From NCBI GenBank assembly GCA_022264855.1, contig JABYQU010000027.1:124001-188000 (forward strand): a stretch of 64,000 nt of DNA, read 5' to 3'. The position numbers were made by a program, and so were the translations under genes. Below the pieces are notes generated by a model. That model ran no database searches, was not told the origin of the DNA, and saw only the letters and a list, made by a program, of their open reading frames with translations. Source of the DNA: Lenzites betulinus. Lineage: Eukaryota; Basidiomycota; Agaricomycetes; Polyporales; Polyporaceae. Below, one piece after another: positions 22,507 to 34,634 of this stretch. Position 1 is the first letter of the stretch. Each line of letters starts with the position of its first letter.

Positions 22507-24123
22507 GGTGTCTATGGGTCGGGTTACTGCGACGGGTGAGATACAGGGATTGTGAAGACGATTGAAGAGTACACACCTGAGAAGGCAGTCGAAGAGTTGG
22601 ATGAGGAAGTTGGTGCTGAAAAAAAACCGATGTAGGTGTTCTTATATACTCAAGAGAGCGGCCGTTTTCACTCCCAAGTCTTCCAGCTACGAGGACCCGG
22701 TGGCAGCACTCGTACCACTTGAAGCCACATGCGACGAACATCCGACCGTACATCCGACCTCGCCGGTGACATTGTAAGCTCTCCACCCCTCCCGAACCTA
22801 GCGAGGCCGGACGACGTCAAGGATATGCGCCAAGCGTAGTGGATGTACACTACGTTGCAAATTCAAGGGTTGAAATTCAGCTCGAAGCGCGCCAACGACA
22901 TGTGATGGCACTGTTGAAACAGGCGTTGTTGAACGTTGTGCTGCAAATTGAAATCGTACAATGTTGCACAGGGATCGGAGAGGCCGTAGGTGTCGGTAAG
23001 GTGTGACAAACACCGGTCGGAGACCTATGCAGGATCCAGTAAGCGGGGAAATGAGCTGTGTTTTGACCAATTTGCTCACGGAGTAGTCGGAAATGGGCTT
23101 TGCGACTCGCAGCATTGCAACTGTAAATTGGGCGAATATGCTATATCTCCCAATTAATTAGCGATGTCATGGCCATGGAAACTGCATGTCCAGCAGAAAC
23201 TTGGACGTACATGTAATGATGCCTGTCGTTCCGACTCGGGGACACCATTAAGAGGCATGTGTGCCGGCCCTGGTCATTCCCGGATTGAAGCAGGCCGTGC
23301 ACCTGTGCGATGGATGTGCTCAGACATCCTTAGTTCGAGCTGCGAGGTCAATGTATCATAGTGCTCACTGCTTGTATGTTCAACGTAGAGGAAGAATTTT
23401 CTCGCCCTCCGTATGGTGGTGGTGAGTTACAAGGAGCGATCGCCGCTGGCAAGCGCCATGTTCTCGGGCCCTCCCTCATCGGAACACGCCAGACGGAAGA
23501 GTCTTGAACCAAATCTTCATATGCCATGTTTGCGCAGACTACAAGTACAATGAGCGATTACATCGAAGACTACGATCCAACCCAACGAGCATAAAGACGC
23601 CATCAGCTTTCAAACAAGCCCGTCCCTTTCGATGTAACAAGGAGTGTAGCCGAACGAGCGATGTCAACGCCGACAGATCTTGCGACCGTCGTGCTCATCT
23701 CGCTGCTAAGGCTCTCGTCATAGGCGTTTATGATCGTGGAAGAATCGTCTGAAGAACGTGCGCGCTGGCGGGGAGAATATATAGCGAGATCAAATGGTTC
23801 CCACGCACGGGCCACGCCAATCGATGGGTCCTACAAGCGCCTACAACGTCCGGGCGCCACTTTTCTCACCTTCAACAAGCAATTTCAGGGACTAAATATT
23901 GCCTGACTCGGAGAAGACTACTGGACGCTCGCAAACGTGCTTTCGGTAAAAGTTTCAGAGGTGATGGGTTTCCCTTGCCTCACTTCATTAACTTCGTAGT
24001 AACAACCTTTGTCTAGACACTAGTTCGCAGGTCGACATCATATCCGAGAGTACTAGCCAAAGTGCTGGCATTCAGGTTTCATGATTCCTGAATAAGCCAT
24101 CCCACCTTCAGATTCCCCGCAAT
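22507..24123. other. Intergenic between small secreted gene and F-box/propeller gene
   Basis: This contains the divergent upstream regions of both genes. It aligns to 44293-46820 in the other arm, except for an arm-specific block inserted there. No gene is supported. Confidence 0.5.
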
Positions 24124-25884
24124 ATGCAACGGCTCGACGATGATACACTGCTCCACGTCTTCAGCTTTCTTCCTGTGACGTCTATTCTATCCGCGAGGAA
24201 GGTATGCATGTGACGCTCCCTACACACCGGGCGGCCTGTAATTGTATCTGGTAGGCGTGCAAGCGCCTTGAAACCATCTCCCGACAGCGCATCGTCTGGC
24301 ATCAGGCGTGTCTGGACCAGGTCTTGCTGCAGGGCTACCCGTTCTCGCACTTCGATGCTGCCGCTGCTGACGCGCATACCCTGGAGAAGCTCGTTCTGCG
24401 CGCTTTGCGTCTCGGTAGCTTCTGGCTGTCTCCTTCTGCGCAGCCCCATCGCTCCCTCAACTATCAAGCTAGCTCTGGGAACAGCATATCTCACGTACGG
24501 TTCCTTCCCGGACACGGCGGCCGCTATGTCGCGACCGTCTACAAAGGCATCTGGTCGATGATATCTTGCTGGGACGTCGGGAATCCGGCCTTGGCCCAGG
24601 GAGACACGCAGCCGCGCAAGATCGCTGATTGGGCCCCGAAAGGCGCCATATTCTCTGGCTTCGTAGTCAATGAGGACCCGCTGTCAGAAGCCGTGCTTGC
24701 TACTGCGGTGCAAACGAGCAGGTCGGTTGCATCTTCATTGCCTAACGTGATGTACTGAGACTCCCCGGCAGTGGTCAAATGAGCATCGAGATCCTCACTA
24801 TCTCGGATCTAGAGAGCGGCAACCCGTGCTTCAAGTCTATCTGCAACATCGCGACCTCGTTCAGGCCCGTGGCATTGAAAGGGGACCTGATCGCGTTCAG
24901 TGACGATGGGTACGAAACGGTGGTCATGAACTGGCGAGAGAATACATTCGCACTCCTGAAAGGCTCGCAGCCGCCTGTCGACGAACATTTCAAGGTATCA
25001 GCGTACCGCTTAGTTGCTGCGAGTCGTCGTTATTGACATGTTTATAGTATAACAGGTGCCTTCTGATTGTGTTCGCCCATCGGAGCGTTCTCGTCGTCCG
25101 CGCGCACTCAGTTGAACTTTTCCCCGAGCCATCACTGCATTCCGCGGAAAGCGCGTTAACAACGTACGAACCTGTGGGGCACCACACGTTCGGCTGGATC
25201 GACGGCGTCTCCGTCAACACCCAATGCGATCCCATGAGCGGCCCCGACAACAACGCAGTGAAAAACGCATCGCTCTCTATCCTGCTACGTACGGAGAGCG
25301 ACGATCCCTGGGCGTCCGTCGTACACAATCTAGAGCAATTCATCTTGCTCCCGAATCCCGACCTCGAGGAACAGGCCACAGCGCAGCCACATTCGCAGGA
25401 TGGAGCGATCACCTCGACCGCTACGGCTCCGCCCCCTACAGCTGCCCCATACATCTTCCCCCCGGTCCGCGCGGAGCACACCTCACCAGCCGTGCGCGGC
25501 TTCCTGAGGTGCACGGACATCATCCTCGGACCATGCGGGACAGCCCTCTGGATCCAGCCGCGGGCCGCACGCACGGCGCACCTGACCGGGCTTGACGTGC
25601 ACTCATCTGAAGCGCAGGTGTTCGACACGTTCAACCCGGACTTTCTGCCCCCCGACGATGCGCACGGCGGCAGCGATCGCTCGAAGACTGCAGAGGCGCT
25701 GTGTGGGGCGGTGTTCACAGGCCCGCTGCAGAGGCGTCATCCAGAGCTGCAGCCGCACGCGAGGAAGTTGTGGGTACAGCCGAAGGACAACTGTCGCTGG
25801 TCGGCGCTGGACTATGATGAGGCGCGGGGGCGGGTTGCGCTGGGGTCGAGCGATGGGTCGGTGACTGTGTTGGACCTTGCGTAA
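24124..25884 (+). CDS. F-box protein with beta-propeller-like C-terminus, copy 1
   Basis: A likely substrate receptor of an SCF ubiquitin ligase. Four exons (24124-24201, 24255-24721, 24772-24994, 25048-25884) total 1605 bases, coding 534 residues in phase. The N-terminal F-box is MQRLDDDTLLHVFSFLPVTS followed by ILSARKACKRLETISRQRIVW. The remainder has strand-rich blade-like units: ISHVRFLPGHGGRYVATVYKG, SMISCWDVGN, AIFSGFVVNED, IEILTISDLESGN, DLIAFSDDGYETVVMNWRE, CLLIVFAHRSVLVVRAHSVE and, at the end, RGRVALGSSDGSVTVLDLA. The gene looks intact and is one of two inverted copies. Agaricomycete genomes hold many such F-box/WD-like proteins of unknown target. Confidence 0.85.
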
Positions 25885-26322
25885 AATCGGCTTGGGTGGA
25901 GAACAGGCTGCTTGGGGACAGGCGGGAAGTAAGAAGTAATGCCTCGGTAATTTGACGGTAGTAAACAGTGCAGCAGAAAGTCAGCTGGGTGATATAGTCG
26001 AAAGCCATCCAGCATAGGAGGCACGCCCTCTACCGAGGTGCCCACGCCCGCTGGTCGAGCCGGGAAACACTCAGAACGGACATTTGTCATCCCTTGGGCA
26101 GACACACTGGCAGTGTATCCTCGTAGTGCTCGAAAGTATTCATTGTCACATTGTTCCCAAAACGGTGAAAACGATGTAGACAACATCAAACTCTCAAGCC
26201 ACCAAAATGATACTATGCAAAAGCTCCAATTAGTCCATGTAGATAGTTATGTCCAGTCCGCAGTCCCATAATCCGTAACTTGGTGCCGACCCATGGCCGA
26301 TGACGGTCGCGGTAGGACGCGT
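25885..26322. other. Intergenic between convergent genes
   Basis: Shared 3' flank of the F-box/propeller gene and Ser/Thr-rich protein A. It is partly conserved with 42166-42519. No gene seen. Confidence 0.5.
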
Positions 26323-27254
26323 TCAGCCGTTGAGAGTGGGCGACGCGGCAGCAGCGGGGGCATTGTGGATGGTTATGGTGGTAGGGACAGGCTCGGAAAT
26401 AGTGGAAGGGGAGCTGCCGGCGACGGAGGTGAAGATGCTCGTGATACCGGTGGTAGAGGGGGAGCTCCCGCCGACGTGGGTGAAACTGCTCTTCACCGCT
26501 CCCGAGGAGGGGGCGCTGCCGCCGACGTGGGTGAAGCTACTGGTCACCTCGGGCGCGACAGAGGAAACCTCGATCGAGGTAACCTCGCGGGGAGGGAAGA
26601 ACACAGAGCTGACCCCGGATCCGCTGCTCGGGAAGAACACGGAGGTCACCGCCCCAGGGGACGCGTCGAGAGTCGTGGTCGGGACAGAGGTGATCGTGGT
26701 GGAGTGCCCCTCCGCCGAGACGCTACTGAAGAAGATGGACTTCACCGACCCGGAGGACTGGGGTGCGCCGCCGACGGACGTGAACACGCTGGTCGGGCCC
26801 TCAGCGGTCGTCGGGACCGAGAAGAACGAGCTTGAGACCTGGGACCGGCCGACGTGGGTGAAGCTGCTCGACACGCCGCCGGTAGCCGCTGCGTGCGATA
26901 CAGTGACGGTCTTCGGGTTGCCCTCCCCGGCGGTGGTCGACTCAGACTCGGGCGCGCCGCCGACGGACGTGAACACGCTCGTAGGGACCGAGAAGAACGA
27001 GCTCGAGACTTGGGACCCGCCAACGTGGGTGAAGCTGCTCGACACCCCCCCAGTGGCCGCTGCGTGCGACACGGTGATGGTAGTCGGGTTGCCCTCTCTG
27101 GCGGTGGTGGAACGCTTCTCCAACGGAATAGCATTGCCTGAGCGTTGAAGAACCGTGTAAATATATCGCTGGACACAAATAAGGATAGATGACAGGATCA
27201 CTCACCCTGAGCGAAAATAAGGGCGGCCAAAACGAAGCTCAACATGTTCATCAT
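26323..27254 (-). CDS. Ser/Thr-rich repeat secreted protein A
   Basis: Two exons (27254-27206 and 27137-26323) give 287 residues. The signal peptide is MMNMLSFVLAALIFAQG, followed by NAIPLEKR, which ends in a Kex2-like KR site. The mature chain is almost entirely Ser, Thr, Val, Gly and Pro. A repeat unit of roughly 56 residues, beginning STTAxEGNP and containing ATGGVSSSFTHVGGSQVSS, occurs twice. Shorter related blocks follow, each with SSFTHVGG or SIFTSVAG. The tail is AAASPTLNG with no clear GPI signal. High Ser/Thr suggests heavy O-mannosylation and a cell-wall or extracellular role; this is inference. The opposite strand is open over nearly the whole exon 2 because of base composition. 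Homologues B, C and D lie within 16 kb. Confidence 0.75.
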
Positions 27255-29179
27255 GATGCTTGTGTTGGATTAGAGGACAAGGTGAGAGAGAGCGAATATG
27301 AGCTTAGTAGAAGAAGAGGAAAGAGAGGATATTGGGGTGAGGTTTCCCCGTCCCGGTGGACGTGTTTTATACCTCGCTCCTAAGTGCTCCATCCACGACG
27401 AGTGACTGACACCATCACCCCATAGCTGCACCTTTGCCGAGCGGATGTGGGCGCGTCTGTGCTGGCTGCGCGCATAGGAAGCGCAGCCCGGCACATCACC
27501 GTTGTCCTCCGCTTGCGCAGCAGCACAAGGTACTCACCCCGGGCGATCTCCTCCTCCCCAGACCCGCATCTATCCCACAGAGAGCCACGCGAGCACAAAC
27601 GGCGTCCTGAGGAATGCTATATTCAATGCGAGTCTTCCGCGAGGCGTCAATCTCTAGCATGCCGCAACACAATTGAAAATCACATAGTGCGGGTGCGGAC
27701 GATACCACATCCGCCGTGCCAAGAGCATGTATATTTTGCGCAGTCCACGACGGCCATAATGTCGGTTCAGTGTTTTTAAACACAGCGCCGAGGTCGTGCG
27801 TCGTCATGTCTGTGCACCGATAGTGAGCGGTAGCTTCAGGGCTTGAAGGAGTATTACTGGGATATCCAATCTATACCACCTCTTGCCCAAAGCCAGCCAA
27901 CACCGCACCCCGGCGTGTACGGACGCAGACAAATTCTTCGCTTGCACTGCCGCGTGAAGACTGCGGAGCCGCACTGGCAACAGCAACATACAGAAGCCGA
28001 TGCGTTCAGAAAGTCGCCGTGTCGATCCCGGTAGACGCCCGTTGCGCAGTCCCAAGCATCATGTACGAGAAGCTGACCATCAACACCCAATGCAAAGAAG
28101 GTTAGCCGCGTGGGTTACCTCAGGTGTAGGCTCAATGTCGGAAAGACTTACTGAATGACGAGGTTGCGGAGCCGCGGTACGATGGCTCGCGCTTGATTTT
28201 CCACGTCGGCCTCATCTACCACGGTGGAGGCGTTTGAGACTCATGGGACGTTGTCGCGCGGCTTTACCGGCGCAGCAAAGAGCTCTACGGTCACATTCGG
28301 GTGCCTGCACAGAGCAGATGCTGGCAATGACAAACGGAGGACCGCAAGAGCTGGTCAAGGCGCTAATTACTCTTAAGGCGTTCGGCATCACCCGACGCCT
28401 ACCGGCAACTCCCGTCCACTCGTTTACTAGCGTTGAGTCCAGCTCTGAAGATCTCGAGTCTGTCAAATGTGCTCCCCACCACTTCGAAGTTCGGCCCATG
28501 AGCGCGAGTGATCACTATGCTACCATGAACTCTACGATTATGACATCGACATTCTTCTGTCCATCTCTGTCACTGGCAGTAGGTCAAACGAGTAGTATCA
28601 ACGACTGACTATCCCGAACTGCCCCCGGCCTGATATCAAACACAAATGTACAGACCATTCAACAGAACGCAGGCATCGGTCGTGGATGGTGGGCATGATT
28701 CTCTATGTCAGTTCGCTACTATGACTAGCCTGATGATCATCCTCAACCGCAGACACATTCAGCGGGACCTCTTCGACTGAAGCTGACAAACCACTGGGCA
28801 CGACTATGGCCCCATAAGCGCAGCGTTATGGACTACCCCAGCGACGTTCGCCGCCGCAGGGCTTGAACGGATAATCGATATCGTCGTTCCGCCGGACGGC
28901 GCAGAGTGGAGCGAAGACTCCATGTAGCGCAGTAACCCCCCTGCGTCGATCGCGTCGCTGTGCATGTTCTGCGCGTGCCGATGGCCGATCGTGTTCTTCA
29001 AATTTTCCGCCCGAACTGGGCCACTGAATACTTTTGGGGTCGTCGTCAGAGTCAGAGACGGTATGGATGCATATGATACGTCAATATCATTCAATGGTAA
29101 GTTCGAGTCTTAGGGTACAGCGAATAAAGCGGATAGGGTACTACTCAATGCGTGCACGGTGTTTTTCAGGTGGAAGTCC
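27255..29179. other. Upstream of secreted protein A and kinase 3' flank; unassigned conserved-looking frames
   Basis: From 27372 to 28022 the sequence matches the other arm (40306-40970), so it has been copied with the secreted gene. No complete gene is recognisable in it. A minus-strand frame at 28804-29094 encodes 96 residues including GLLRYMESSLHSAP and GGTTISIIRSSPAAANVAGVV. Its composition looks protein-like, but I cannot place it in a family and it lacks clear exon partners. Confidence 0.4.
27365..27371 (-). promoter_or_regulatory. TATA box of secreted protein A
   Basis: TATAAAA on the minus strand, about 111 bases before the start codon. It is followed by a GC-rich block (GTCCACCGGGACGGGG) that is a diverged form of the element shared by genes C and D. 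Confidence 0.6.
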
Positions 29180-30413
29180 TCACTGCCGCCAAAGAGGCTC
29201 GAGAGCATGTTGAGGACTGAATATCGGCATCTTGAGCGCATCGACGGCCGACAGGCGTTTTTCCGCGTCGAACTGCAAGAACCGCCACATGAGGTCAAAC
29301 TCTGCACAGAAACACCAATCCACTCCATCAGTCCCGTGTCAATGCTTCAGCGCGAGCTCGAAGCAGCAGCGACGCACCCCATTGCACGCAGCCAGTCAGA
29401 TCGTATTCTTGAGGCCGGTATCTGAGGAATGCCAGCAGCCCGTATTTCCGGATCTCCCGGGCGAGCAACAGCACGACCCATTCCTCCCTGCACCCCTCGA
29501 AGAGCATCCGGCCCGTGACCATCTCCGCGAGGATGCAGCCGCACGCCCACATGTCGATGCCGGTGTCGTACACCGCAGGCGTCCCCTCCGGCAGCGGCAC
29601 GAGCAGCTCGGGCGCGCGGAATTGGAGCGTGACAACCTGTACAGCCGGGAAACACGTTAGCCCCACGATACCCACACAGCGCGCGATGCGGTCGGAAAAC
29701 TGAGAGACACGTACGTTGTTCGACAGGCTCTCCGCCTCAGGCGCGTCCCCGACCCGGCGCGCGAGCCCGAAGTCCGTGATCTTCAGCACGCGCGTGTGCG
29801 GGTCCACGAGCAGGTTCGACGGCTTCAGGTCGCGGTGCAGGAAGCCCTTTTGGTGGCAGAACGCGATCCCGGCGAGCAGCTGCGTCATGAAGATGAGGAT
29901 CGTGCGCGCGTCGTGGCCGAGCGGGCTGCCGGCCTGCTTGAGTTGCGCCATGTGCATGAACAGGTCTGTCGGGAGGAACTCGAGCACGAGAATCGTGCCG
30001 GCTTCGACCGCCTCGCAGTCGAGCAGGCTCACGATGTTCGGGTGGCCGCTGAGCGCTTTGAGGATGGTGATCTCGCGCACCGTCGTGAACGATAGCTCGC
30101 CGTCTGCTACCGTGCCGGAGGTGTCCTGGATGCGCTTGATGGCTACGACGCGTTGGGTCTCGATGGATGTTGCCCGGCAGACTGTGGAATAGGTGCCCAC
30201 TCCTAGTACCAGGAATGAGTAACTCGAGTCCGAAGTTTCTGCTGATGATGGGTGTGGCTTACCTAGCTGCTCATGCTGATGATCCGTGGTAGGTCAGGGG
30301 CCGGGGAAGCCTCGCATATAAACAATCTCGGTGCTTACTATGATGTACTTGTCAATGATCTTGAACCCACTCGCGCCGGTGTTCTGTGAGCTGGACGCAA
30401 TACCGAGAGACAT
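29180..30413 (-). CDS. CDK-family serine/threonine protein kinase, divergent
   Basis: Five exons (30413-30339, 30275-30263, 30202-29715, 29636-29378, 29301-29180) total 957 bases, coding 318 residues. Exon 2 is a 13-base microexon needed to join KYII to HEQLGVGTYSTV, the glycine-rich loop. Kinase motifs follow in order: VVAIKRI (catalytic Lys), SFTTVREI in the place of the CDK PSTAIRE-like helix, HRDLKPSNLL, ITDFGLARR, NNVVTLQFRAPELL (usually VVTLWYRAPE), DMWACGCILAEM and the C-lobe WRFLQFDAEKRLSAVDAL. The T-loop position that is normally Thr is Ser. The usual CMGC insert between GRMLFEG and the last lobe is very short and atypical. It is a recognisable but divergent CDK, perhaps lineage-specific; its cyclin partner is unknown. 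It is single-copy, in the spacer of duplication 2. Confidence 0.85.
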
Positions 30414-31532
30414 GACACTGCGTAGGGTAGCTAGTTGTGGTGCGAAACAACGTGGGTATGCGAGGAACTTGTGTTTTGTCTGAACCACCCAGAAGCGTCG
30501 TTTTTAACTCGATATCGGCGCATTGTCCCGGGCAGCGGGCTTTGCATGGCCAAGCGCTAGGTTAATACGCCCTTTGCTGCTCATGGTCAATGCAAGACTG
30601 TCCATTCAGAAGAAGAAAAATAGTACACAGGTGGAAGATATTTTCTCACTCATACAGTGAGGGAGATTTTCTCTTGTGCTCGGGGAATTCGGACGCCTCC
30701 GCTTGGAACATCCTTGAAAGTCAGCACGCCATGGAAAACCCACCACTAGGCAACCCTTCATAGTGCATATACGTACGTTCAAACACAGGATATCCCTACC
30801 GTATTCCTTGCTCGTCAGAGCAATGCTCTCCTCCCTCACAGCCTGAGGACGACATTCTTGCGCTACGTCATCCTTTATGTCACAAAATCCTAACCTTGGA
30901 AGCTTGGGCTTGAGCTTGAGCTTGAAGACGAGCAAGAAAACGCGCCATCGCAGGCGCCGTTCGAGTACCAAGCTGGCCCATGCCAGTGGCTCGGAACGTG
31001 CAAGTCGCTTAGACCAGCTCGCAGCGCAACTTCAACGTCAACATCAACAAAACATTCGAACTCCGAGAGCGTCGTGGCGCACTCTTCCTCCGGAGCTCCC
31101 CGAAGCACGCACAGCCACCTGCGAGGGCAAAGCGCTCGAGCTCGAATCTAAGGAAGGAAGGTATGATACAGCGCGGTAAATACTGGGAGCTTATATATGG
31201 TGGATGGCGGGTGCAGGTGGGGTACTGACAGGAAGGTGTATATAACGAGGGCGGTGGAGGAGCCTCAGGAGAGGGGGTAAAGCGCGGCTCGAGAGAAGGA
31301 ACGACGACGAGTCGACAGCAGCTAAAAACAGGAACTTGAAGAAGGAAGGTGGATGTGCTATGGTGACGACGACCGCGACGAAAATAAGCATGAACACGTG
31401 GAAAAGTCCGCGAAAAAACGGCAAGATAGTGTAAGAATAACGTACTAGATGGCGCACAGAGCAAACGATGACGAGAACGACCGGACGAGTGAGCTCTGAC
31501 AACAAACAGACCTGAGAGGACCGCGCGCGGGA
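30414..31532. other. Intergenic between kinase and DUF6534 gene
   Basis: Short frames on both strands (for example 30877-31179 plus and 30890-31108 minus) overlap each other and have no family features. The part near 31533 is probably 3' untranslated sequence of the DUF6534 gene. Confidence 0.45.
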
Positions 31533-34500
31533 TTAGCTCCCCTCCCCAGCCCCCGACGCCGACCCCGGAGCGCCCCACACCCACACCCCGCGCTCGTCGC
31601 CCGCGTCCGCCTCCACATCCGCAACTACGCTCCCCCTAGGTCCACCCGCGCTCCCACCGACACCAGTAGACGAACACCCGCTCTGGAAACTCCCTAGCGC
31701 ACGCCGGCTCTCTCGCGCGGCGCTCACCATGCGCGTATACCGCCGGCCGCCCGGGGACCCGTACACCGCGGACCCAGGGAACGTCGGAGACGTGGGCGAG
31801 GTGGGCGTACATGGACGTCCTGCTCCTGCACGCGCGCTGGGACTGGGATTTGGACACGGACCAGGAGCGTCCTCGTCTTCGTCTTCCCTGGTGCCCGCCT
31901 CGCTCCAGATGGAGTACGCGCTAGGTAACCGTGGCCGGCCAGGGCGCGCGTACGCGTAGGGACGCGTCGGCGTCGGTGGTGGGGACAGCGACTCGCCCGG
32001 GCTCGGATTCGAAGTGCCAGACGAGTACGAGGTAAAGCGGAGTGGAGATAGTGAGCGATCTGATGGCGAGGGAAACTCCAGATCCTGTGTGAGGGCAGGC
32101 GTCTCTGTGATGTCCGCCTCGGTCGCGGAGGCATGTACGACGGTGACCCGCAGGGGTATAGGTGTTAGCGGGTCGACTGGGTCCGCGTACGCGTTTGCAT
32201 TTGCGCTGTACCTCTTGGGGACGGCGACGGAGGGCGGAGCAAGCGGGTGGGTCGGTGTTCCAGGCGCGACTGTCGCGGACGATGACGCAGACGTGAACGA
32301 ATGGAAGCGCTGCGCTAGCAGGTGCTCGCGTGCAGCCTGGGGATTCGCATGTGAGGTCCCGCCGAACACAGCGTCAGGGAATGCTACCCCGACTCCGATC
32401 GCGGTCTCAACCGTGCCATACTCCGGACACACATCCGGATGGCTGAGTTGCGGCGCGCGCAAAGTCGGCACCGGGCTCGGTCGGGGACACCAGTCCGCGG
32501 GTGTGTCGTCGGCGGTCGGAGCTCGGGTATTTCGCTCCTCTGCCGCGCAGGGAGGCTGCACTGCGGGATTCGACGCACGCGATGCAAAGCCGGGACCGGA
32601 TCCGAGCTGGAGGGAGGAGAGCGAGGTGTAGAACGACGGGAAGGCACGTTTCTGCTCTGTGAGTGGGTAGCTGAGGATGCGCGCGCTGGCGCCGGGCGGG
32701 AGGAAGGAGGAGCCCCGGGTATGGTGCGCGTCGTCGGGGGAGGGGTGCATGACGCCGCGCGCGTTGAGCCTGTGTTGGTAATGAGTATGACGTGTGCGAT
32801 GAAGAGAGGACGGGGCATACATAGCCATGTATGAGTTGATGTAGACTGCACATATTCAGAGTCAGTACGAGTCTGGGGAGTGCACGCACAGACGTACGTT
32901 TGATGACGATGAAGTCGATCGCAATGGGGATGAACGTCCCTGGATATGCAGCCATCTATCCCGAGCGTCCTCATGAGCTCAGCGGCTACCCACGTCCGAA
33001 CGCAGGCGACTCACAGTCGCGATGGCTAGGAGCGAAAAGAGACTAAACATACTCTTCCCGTCAACACCGACGCTGGCAGGGCATGGCACGCGCACGACAA
33101 GCTGGGACGCACCCAGTGATCGTACCGGTGTTCAGAGTGTACACCATGAGCGTTTTGAACGGCCCGTTCATCCTGCACGCAGACAATCAGATCCTCTGAC
33201 CGCCTGAGAGGAAGGTGGACGCACGCTTCGGAGCGCGGACGACACCGTGCGAGGAAATAGCACAGCGATCCGGCGATGATAGCGTCGATCACGGTCGAGG
33301 CTCCGAGCGGGACGTATGTCGCCCACTGGAACGTATATAAGACCAGCATAAGTAGTGAAATGTAGGGGAACTGAAGGCGTGCGTACTGCTGAGTGAGCCA
33401 GTTCACCGAACGAGCTGAGCTTGTACCTGTGTAGAACGATACTATTAGGTGACATGTGAAACTAAGGAGATTTTTCTCCTTACGTTTCGACGCACAGCAC
33501 TGAAAAGTTGTGAGTATCAAGAATTATTACATACAATGGTACACATACCTATCGCGATGCCTATATCGCGTAGACCATCGAATCAATATCTACAGCGCGT
33601 ATGACGAGCATGCGTGCCGTACCGTAGCCCAAACCCACCAACGCGCTCTACCGTAACACTCAGCCGAGAGTTCCCACAAGCGATCGCTCGTGAGGGGGAG
33701 ACTTACCACAAGCCAGGGCACTACCCTCCGCATAATCCACCGGGATGCGCTGGCGTGCGCGGGCATCTTCTGTCGACTCCAGCGACGCGCCTCTTTGCCA
33801 AACGGCTCGACGCGATCATCAATGGAAAGTACTAGTGTAGGTAAACATTTAGTAATCGAGCAGTTAGATACGCGTGGATGAACATACGCGTCCATAAGCG
33901 AGAAGTGTACAATCTAATGGGAGGATTAAAGCATGATCCTCGAATATATGCGCTTGAACTCACGTGTGTACTGAACAGACTACAAGGGCCTGTTGGCAGT
34001 CAGCATCCCTCAAGACGGAGCTGGAGCTGAACTTACGTCGACGACTACACGAAGCTGTGGAGGGGTTCGGGGTTCAGAGATAAGCACCTGAAGAGATCTG
34101 GGGAATAGCACCGGTACGTGTACGAATCATACAAGTACGAATACAGCCGCAAGATTATCTTGGCCATACGCGTTCTCAAATGCCGAGCATTGGTAGTAGC
34201 GGGTAGGCGTACACTTGATGCTACCCGCGATTTACCTGTGCTATTCCCCCGAGAAAGCGGACGCGCGTACCTTGAAGCTCCAGACGATTTGCGAAAGAGC
34301 GTCGGGCTTGTCATAATCAGTGACAAGATAGTGGTATACGAAGTGCGCGCTCAGCGCGAAATGGAGGGAGTCCAGGGACCTACGCGGTATCGTCAACACG
34401 CCCGAGTATAGCCCAAAAGCTGGTGTATACGCACCAAAGCCAGCAGACGGCGAACTTTCGCCACGCGCAGTCCGTAGGATACTGCTGGAAGTACACGAAC

Positions 34501-34634
34501 ACCTGGAGCATGGTGACTCCGAACAGCCTGTGAGGCAATTAGTGTCGCGTTCCGGATGTGAGACCGAGGGCTTACGCGGCGGAGAGGAGCATGCCGATGA
34601 AGAGGGCGCCGTAGGTGGGGCTCATGTCGGACAT
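31533..34634 (-). CDS. DUF6534-type multi-pass membrane protein
   Basis: DUF6534 proteins are agaricomycete-expanded seven-helix membrane proteins of unknown function. The gene has many exons. The start MSDMSPTYGALFIGMLLSAA (34634-34576) joins LFGVTMLQVFVYFQQYPTDC (from 34527), the classic first helices of the family. Later exons encode DSLHFALSAHFVYHYLVTDY, ALVVCSVHT, RRVVPWLVV, VGLGYGTARMLVI, TYVPLGASTVIDAIIAGSLC and YFLARCR. FKTLMVYTLNTG and FIPIAIDFIVIKLYINSYMA come next; NTG and INSYMAM are family hallmarks. The last exon (32828-31533 region) is a long Ser/Pro-rich cytoplasmic tail of about 420 residues, longer than usual. Several middle exon borders are uncertain. It is single-copy in the spacer. 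Confidence 0.8.

Larger units (their letters stand above)
22005..28022 (+). repeat. Inverted duplication 2, left arm
   Basis: Reverse complement of 40306-47352. In order it carries the six-cysteine secreted protein (broken here), the F-box/propeller gene, Ser/Thr-rich secreted protein A and an unassigned stretch up to 28022. Protein-level divergence is visibly higher than in duplication 1. The left arm lacks a block of about 950 bases found in the right arm at 45232-46188 and has fewer repeat units in the Ser/Thr protein. The outer edge lies near 22005. At the inner edge, AAAGTCGCCGTGT near 28010 matches the right arm, and the sequences are unrelated after it. Confidence 0.88.

Noticed and set aside
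26300..27148. 282-codon plus-strand frame opposite secreted protein A, with similar frames opposite B (36144-37118), C (39313-39711) and D (41209-42123)
   Set aside because: These are antisense shadows kept open by the GC-rich Ser/Thr repeat coding. They lack a signal peptide or domain, and the sense genes have exon structure and promoters.
31009..31584. 191-codon minus-strand frame
   Set aside because: Overlaps the end of the DUF6534 coding region in another frame and its 3' flank; Pro/Ser-rich by composition.
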